Positions 58,722-64,000 of a DNA stretch of 64,000 nucleotides are shown piece after piece. Position 1 is the first letter of the stretch, and each line of letters opens with the position of its first letter. A program made the position numbers and the translations under genes. The DNA comes from JAUVKT01 sp942491535 (GTDB taxonomy: Bacteria > Bacteroidota > Bacteroidia > Bacteroidales > VadinHA17): contig CALOBV010000006.1 in the NCBI GenBank assembly GCA_942491535.1, positions 124,001 to 188,000 on the forward strand. The letters run 5' to 3'. The notes under the pieces were generated by a model. The model was not told where the DNA came from. It worked only from the letters and a program-made list of their open reading frames with translations, and did not search any database.

Positions 58722-61700
58722 TTAATTGGCTGCCTCAGCTTCCAGGAACCCATAATCATCCTGGCTACCGCGTTTTTTATTTCTCTCACCCCTTCGTGAG
58801 AATATAATATATACTACCGGTACCAGAACGAGAGTAACAAGAGTTGAAAATACTAATCCTCCGATAACTGCAATACCCATAGGACTCCATATCTCTGCAC
58901 CTTCACCTGTACTCAATGCCAGTGGTAGCATAGCAAGTATAGTAGTCAGTGATGTCATAAGAACAGGACGAAGTCTTGAACGTCCGGATACAGCAACAGC
59001 TTCATATAGTTCCATGCCCCTGTCGCGCATAAGGTTGATAAAGTCTACAAGCACGATGGCATTCTTTACCACAATACCGATAAGCATTATTGCCCCTATT
59101 CCCGACACAAGACTGAAAGTTGTGTTTGTAATATACATTGCCAGTGCCACCCCGGAGAAAGCGAAAGGAATTGAAAACATAATTATAAATGGCATCCTGA
59201 GTGATTCGAACTGTGAGGCCATAACCAGGTAAACCAGCGCAAGACTCATTACCATTAATAACATCAGGTCACTCATTGCATCCATCATATCCTCAATCGC
59301 CCCGGATGATTCAACTGAAACTCCTGCGGGTATATCCATCTCGGCAATCTGGCTGTCAATATCTGCAGCAACGGCTGCAAGGGGTCTTTTGTGCGGAGTG
59401 GAAGAAACCGTTACAATCCGCTCCTTGCGCTTGTGTTCAATGTTCGGAGGCGACCAGAATTCTTTAATCTCTGCTATCTCTCCAAGTCGTACCATCTGCC
59501 CCTGCATATTCCTTATTGGTATATTCTCGATATCACTGATTGAGTTCCTTGACTCTTCATTATATCTTACTATAACGTCATATTCATCCCCAAACTCCCT
59601 CAACCTGGTAGCAAGCATCCCGTCAACGCGATTCTTAATCGATGCCGAGACGGTTGCCGTATTTAGTCCATGAAGACTCATCTTAGCCTGGTCGAGTACT
59701 ATCTGAAGCTCAGGCTTGGAGTCATCACGGCTAACCTGTATATCTGTAGCTCCTTCAATACGAGACATCCTGTCAGCCAGTTCATTTGCAACTTTATTGG
59801 TACTTACAATATCATAACCGTACACTTCCATTTCAATATTATTTCCCATCATATTACCCATACCTGCGTCAGTAGTACTCACCTGGTAATCTACAATTTC
59901 AGGGAATTGATCAAGCTCTTCCCTGAAGGCCTCGGCAAGATCCCAGACTGAACGGTCTCGTTCACTAATACTCTTTAATGAGAAAGTATAAAGTATTGTA
60001 TGCGTTCCCGTTGAACTGAACATGGTAGCAAAATTTGCTTCCTCGTCAGACCCTGTAGATGTTGATATTAGCTTAATCTCCGGGAACTTCTCCATCAGGA
60101 GATTATCTATCTTAACAGCAAGTGCCTTGGTCTCACTAACCCTGGTGCCTGTCTGCATTTCAATCGTGGCACTCATCGAAGACTGGTCGGCTTCAGGCAT
60201 AAACTCCATACCAACCTGGGTCAATAACAAAATGGAACTAACAAATATTGCCAGGGAAACAAGAACTGTAAAGGTCTTATGGCGCAGAGCCCACCTGAGG
60301 GTGCCTTCATAGAAGCCCTCGAACCAGTCAATCCATTTCTTAATGGTATTATCATAACTGAGCCTTCTATTGCTCTTTTCCTTTTTCTCAAGCCTTAGCA
60401 TCAGTGAACTAAGTGTAGGTGTCAGAGTAATAGCTGCTATTGTGGATGTTATGGTTGTTAAGGTAACAATCATACCAAGCTGCCGGAACATTATTCCTGT
60501 TAATCCCTGTACAAAAGTAAGCGGGAAGAACACTGCCACAATTGTCAGGGTAGTTACTATAACAGCCAGCCAGACCTCGTTTGTAGCATAAATAGCTGCT
60601 TCCTTGGGCCGGCTGCCCTTCTCAATATGCTTGGTTATATTTTCGAGAACAACAATCGCATCGTCAACTACCATACCAATAGCAATCGAGAGCGAAGAAA
60701 GGGAGATAATATTTATTGAGTTTCCTGAAATAAAGAGGTATATAAATGCAACAATAAGCGATATAGGTATTGTTACAATTACAATAAAAGTTGCCCTCCA
60801 CCTTCCGAGGAAGAATAGCACAACCAGAATTACAAATATACCTGCATACATAAGTGTACTGGTCAGGTTGCCAATCGAACCCTGGATAAACTCGGATGAA
60901 TCGAAGATTGTATCAATCTTCACATCAGGAGGCAGATCTGCCTTTAGCTCTTCAAGGGCAGCGCGCACTTCCTTGGCCACCTCAACAGTATTTCCCCCGG
61001 ATTGTTTCTGGATATACATCCTTACACCCAGCTCCCCGTTGATCCTCTCTTCAGCCTTACTTTCCTTCTGCGAATCAATAATTTCGGCTACATCCTTGAG
61101 AAAAATAGTACTGCCATTAAAGCTGCCTACAACAAGATCCCTTAAAACATCACTCTCAGGAAACTCACCTTCTACCCTCAAAGGATAGTCAAGGTCGCCC
61201 ATCTCAAGAAAACCTGCAGGAGTATTCAGATTTTCCATTCTCATAACATTTCCGATCTGCTCAACAGTCAGATTATATGCTTCCATCTTAACCGGATCGA
61301 CATTAATATAGATCTCCCGACCCGGAGCACCTGCTATACCAACAGATGCAACACCTTCTATCCTGTTAAGGGGATTTACAATTTTTTCATCAAGCAGTTT
61401 TTCGAGTCCAGGGAAACTTTCATCCGCTGTAACGGAGTAAAAGAGGATGGGCATCATGCTTGAGTTAAATTTCAGAAGTGTTGGATCTTCTGCATCTTCA
61501 GGGAAAAACCGACTTACAAAATCAAGGTTATCCCTGATCTCGTTCGCGGCTTCATCCGTATTCGATCCCCACTCAAACTCAAGGAAAAGGATTGAGGTGT
61601 TATCGCTTGATGTTGATGTAATCTCTTTTAAATTACTGACAGTGCTCAGCGAACTTTCAAGAGGTTCTGTAACATTAGTTTCAATATCAGCAGCCGAGGC

Positions 61701-61859
61701 ACCGGGGTAGGATGTAAATACCGTAAGGAAAGGAAATTCCATGTCGGGATACAAATCCACCGGCAGCCTTGTAAGTGAATACAGACCCATAACTATCAGA
61801 GCGACAAATATCAATATCGTTGTTAGTGGCCTTCTTACTGAATTACCGTATATACTCAT
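58722..61859 (-). CDS. RND-family efflux pump permease (AcrB-like)
   Basis: The protein has 1045 residues with the RND plan: a first helix (TTILIFVALIVMGLYSL), a periplasmic porter domain with GASAADIETNVTEPLE, six helices, a second porter domain and six more helices. The proton-relay Asp pair is in GMVVDDAIVVLENI. Length and motifs put it among hydrophobe/amphiphile or drug exporters rather than heavy-metal CusA types. It uses the proton gradient to expel substrates through a TolC channel. The frame is intact, unlike the other genes of its operon. Confidence 0.93.
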   Translation of the reverse strand: MSIYGNSVRRPLTTILIFVALIVMGLYSLTRLPVDLYPDMEFPFLTVFTSYPGASAADIETNVTEPLESSLSTVSNLKEITSTSSDNTSILFLEFEWGSNTDEAANEIRDNLDFVSRFFPEDAEDPTLLKFNSSMMPILFYSVTADESFPGLEKLLDEKIVNPLNRIEGVASVGIAGAPGREIYINVDPVKMEAYNLTVEQIGNVMRMENLNTPAGFLEMGDLDYPLRVEGEFPESDVLRDLVVGSFNGSTIFLKDVAEIIDSQKESKAEERINGELGVRMYIQKQSGGNTVEVAKEVRAALEELKADLPPDVKIDTIFDSSEFIQGSIGNLTSTLMYAGIFVILVVLFFLGRWRATFIVIVTIPISLIVAFIYLFISGNSINIISLSSLSIAIGMVVDDAIVVLENITKHIEKGSRPKEAAIYATNEVWLAVIVTTLTIVAVFFPLTFVQGLTGIMFRQLGMIVTLTTITSTIAAITLTPTLSSLMLRLEKKEKSNRRLSYDNTIKKWIDWFEGFYEGTLRWALRHKTFTVLVSLAIFVSSILLLTQVGMEFMPEADQSSMSATIEMQTGTRVSETKALAVKIDNLLMEKFPEIKLISTSTGSDEEANFATMFSSTGTHTILYTFSLKSISERDRSVWDLAEAFREELDQFPEIVDYQVSTTDAGMGNMMGNNIEMEVYGYDIVSTNKVANELADRMSRIEGATDIQVSRDDSKPELQIVLDQAKMSLHGLNTATVSASIKNRVDGMLATRLREFGDEYDVIVRYNEESRNSISDIENIPIRNMQGQMVRLGEIAEIKEFWSPPNIEHKRKERIVTVSSTPHKRPLAAVAADIDSQIAEMDIPAGVSVESSGAIEDMMDAMSDLMLLMVMSLALVYLVMASQFESLRMPFIIMFSIPFAFSGVALAMYITNTTFSLVSGIGAIMLIGIVVKNAIVLVDFINLMRDRGMELYEAVAVSGRSRLRPVLMTSLTTILAMLPLALSTGEGAEIWSPMGIAVIGGLVFSTLVTLVLVPVVYIIFSRRGERNKKRGSQDDYGFLEAEAAN

Positions 61860-61878
61860 TTTATTCTTTCTTTATCTT

Positions 61879-62945
61879 TTAGTCAATTACTTTCACCTTA
61901 TCACCATCCATAAGCTTGGTATGCCCCTCTGAAATAATTCTTACTCCCACTGCGATTTTATCAGAAATAATTTCAACCATTTCATCATATCGCTTCCCGA
62001 TGGTAACATTGTATCTCTTTGCAATGCCATTATTCTCAACAAAGACATACCTGATATTCGTTCCTTCCTGCTGAAGAACGGTATTGGCCGGAACAATAAA
62101 TGATTCTTCTTCACCCACAAACATGGATACCCTCGAAAACATTCCGGGTTTAAGTTTCTGAGAATTATTGGGAACCTCTATTTCAACCTTGAAAGATCTT
62201 GTCATAGGATCCACTGTCGGGTAAACAAGTAATACTTTACCTGTAAACTCCTCATTAGCATAAACATCTGTTTCAAGGGTGGCCTTCATCCCTTTCTTTA
62301 ACATAGGGTAATAACTCTCTGAAATATTCAGAACTGCTTTCAATGGATTAATCTGCATCAGTGTTAATACAGCTGCCTTTCCTGCCTGCGTATTTGGAGC
62401 GCCGGAAAACATCTCACCATTTTCAAAATATTTACCCGTAATAACTCCGCTGAAAGGAGCATACATTACTGTATTCTTTTCGAGGAAATCGAGCGAAGAT
62501 AAGCTAACATCATACTGTGTCTTAAGTTGATCGTAGGCCTGCTTTGTTATACTGCCTGTTTCAAGCAATGCTTCCATCCTGCTAATGTCAACCTCCATAC
62601 TCTGGACCTGGATTTTTGTCTGGTGAAGCTGAGTCTGATCCATTAGGAATAGTTTCTGACCCTTATTTACCCTGTCGCCCGGTTCTACGTAAATCTTCTC
62701 AATCCTTCCCGGCTGGGCAGGAGCCATATATACCTCCTCATATGCCTCCAGGGTTGAATTATAATCAATGGTCCTGGATATGATGATCTTCTCCAGATCC
62801 ATTACCCGAACCGGAACAACTGCTTTTTCTTCAGTTGCCATCCCGTCACCTTCTGCCTTTTACCCTGCTTACCTTCTGGAGGATTGCACCCGGCGAGGAT
62901 CAGTGTAAATAATATTCCGATTGTTAAAAGTTTCGTGAGTTTCAT
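61879..62945 (-). pseudogene. RND periplasmic adaptor (membrane fusion protein), N-terminal frameshift
   Basis: The intact frame 61879-62841 encodes 320 residues of an adaptor. It has a lipoyl/hairpin region (PAQPGRIEKIYVEPGDRVNKG ... FSGVITGKYFENGEMFSG), a beta-barrel (DVYANEEFTGKVLLVYPTVD) and a membrane-proximal end. Its signal lies upstream in another frame. ATG 62945 starts MKLTKLLTIGILFTLILAGC, a lipoprotein signal, which loses frame in an A-run (T-run 62858-62861 on plus). One more A would join it as GKKAEGDGMATEEK. The adaptor links pump and TolC channel. As given it would lack its membrane anchor. Confidence 0.85.
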
Positions 62946-62975
62946 ATTATCTGGTATTATAAGTTTCTGATTGGT

Positions 62976-64000
62976 TTATAAATTATTCAATAGTTTGTCG
63001 AGTGCCAGCTTTGATTGCAGGAGGCTCATAAAACTGGAAGTATAATCACTAACAGCCTGCAGGTAACTATTGTGTGCCTGAGTCAGATCGAGGCTCGAAG
63101 CTACTCCCTGCTTATATTTATTCTCAACACTTGTAAATACTCTGTTTGCGAGTTCTACATTATCTTTCTTACTTACAAATTGCTCATTGGCATTTATAAG
63201 GTTGTATTTATATTGTTTTTCCTGCATTAATAGTTGATCAGCAACAAGTGATTTATTGGTTCTTACCTTCTCCAGATCGATCTGTGCCTTCCTTATTTTA
63301 GAGTATCTCTGACCACTTGCGAAAATGGGTATATTTAACTGTAATCCCAGAACCTGCGATCCATACCACTCTGAGCTCATTTCCTATCAGCCTGTCCGCT
63401 CTGATTATATTGATAGAATCCGGAAAGTGTTGGCAGGACAGTAGATTTTTGCATTTTTACAGATAGTTCACCCAGCTTTTCCTGGCTGCTTAAAAGCCTA
63501 TAATCAATATTGCTTTGAATATTAAAATCCTGCATAGACAGAGCTGTAACATTAACCTCATCAATGAAATCATCGAGTGTCTGAGTTAGCTTGACACCTG
63601 CATCTGTATCAAGTCCCAGCTGAAACCTCATAAGATTATAACTTACTTCCAGGTTACGCTCCATCGATTTCCTTGAATTTATTATCATTTTTAGAGTTGA
63701 TTGCATTTGATCGACATCGGTGGCCTCAGCCATACCTACCTCATACATTGCCTTTGTTGAAGCCAGAATCTCATTCAGGTTTTCTATATTGTCATCCAAT
63801 ACCTCAATGGATTCTTCTGTTATCAGGATAAGATAGTAGGTTGTAATTACAGATTCCTTTATATCAATCTCTGATTTTTCTAATCCCTGTACAGATAAAC
63901 TTTCTGCAAGTTTTGCTGTCTGAACACCTACAAAATACGATCCGCTGAAAAGAAGCTGACTAACTGTAAATCCGTAGCTGGTATTAAACTGTGATCCAAA
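62976..64000 (-). pseudogene. TolC-family outer-membrane efflux protein, frameshifted and cut by the window edge
   Basis: The frame from the right edge (FGSQFNTSYGFTVSQLLFSG ...) runs to SGQADRK and stops at 63377. The remaining C-terminal half continues in another frame from 63380 (SSEWYGSQVLGLQLNIPIFASG ... LALDKLLNNL). One missing A in an A-run (TTT at 63380-63382 on plus) explains the break; adding it gives ADRKMSSEWYG. The halves contain the repeated helical pattern of TolC (for example YKQGVASSLDLTQAHNSYLQAV). The N terminus is outside the window. It lies 30 bp upstream of the adaptor. Confidence 0.85.

Noticed and set aside
58416..64000. Programmed ribosomal frameshifting in the efflux genes
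   Set aside because: Three different sites without a shared slippery heptamer plus pseudoknot, and frame changes that break a signal peptide, fit indels better.
1..64000. Mobile elements, prophage, tRNA or rRNA genes
   Set aside because: No transposase, integrase, terminal inverted repeats or tRNA cloverleaf was noticed. Gene content and base composition are even apart from the structured RNA region.

Overview
The window is a 64 kb piece of a Bacteroidota (Bacteroidetes) chromosome. The evidence is type IX secretion C-terminal sorting domains on two secreted proteins, the gliding-motility pair gldE-gldD behind ssb, promoters of the Bacteroidetes form (TTG, 19-20 bp, TAnnTTTG), weak or absent Shine-Dalgarno sites, C-minus (zinc-free) uS14 and bL36, and a ribosomal operon that lacks tuf between fusA and rpsJ. 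I cannot place it below phylum with confidence; a Bacteroidales-like marine or sediment organism is a guess.

Layout. 1-8.1 kb: the end of a BASS-type symporter, then an acyltransferase/SDR/VOC cluster, an M19 dipeptidase lipoprotein, a small T9SS cargo protein, a DMT exporter and apolipoprotein N-acyltransferase. 8.3-12.4 kb (minus): DsbD, RNase G, a 30-residue extremely basic peptide and an HU protein. 12.6-16.4 kb (plus): ssb-gldE-gldD-PPTase-GGGP synthase, an overlapping operon. 16.5-22.6 kb (minus): TPR protein, a PafA-like phosphatase with altered active-site residues, the fluoride channel CrcB, an M14 carboxypeptidase with T9SS tail, and YchF. 22.7-25.6 kb (plus): VWA protein, ECF sigma factor, a probable membrane anti-sigma protein and a small secreted protein. 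25.6-33.6 kb: HisS, a DUF4870 protein, two secreted unknowns, a hybrid histidine kinase with a degenerate ATPase domain facing a SpoIIE-type phosphatase, and a UbiD decarboxylase. 33.6-34.5 kb: no protein gene, but a promoter-to-terminator unit for a strongly structured RNA, plus short tandem repeats. 34.5-35.8 kb: enolase.

53.8-36.2 kb (minus) is one continuous 33-gene str/S10/spc/alpha superoperon (rpsL to rplQ). A consensus promoter about 230 bp upstream of rpsL fits it. Its last gene, rplQ (bL17), is frameshifted in its C-terminal extension just before a 10-copy 9-bp repeat. Divergent from rpsL is a second EF-G with degraded GTPase motifs, like the Bacteroides EF-G2 class. It is followed by two tandem paralogous secreted proteins of unknown function.

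58.4-64.0 kb (minus) is an RND efflux operon: TolC, membrane fusion protein, RND pump and a PII-like protein. The 1045-residue pump is intact, but each of the other three genes carries a single-base frameshift. Either the operon is decaying or the sequence has local indel errors; only reads can decide.

The most interesting non-protein signal is the unassigned structured RNA at 33755-34078. Others are the related CTACAGC-type repeat arrays at the ends of eno and rplQ, and a perfect 14-bp inverted repeat ahead of RNase G. I saw no tRNA, rRNA, CRISPR array, insertion sequence or prophage.
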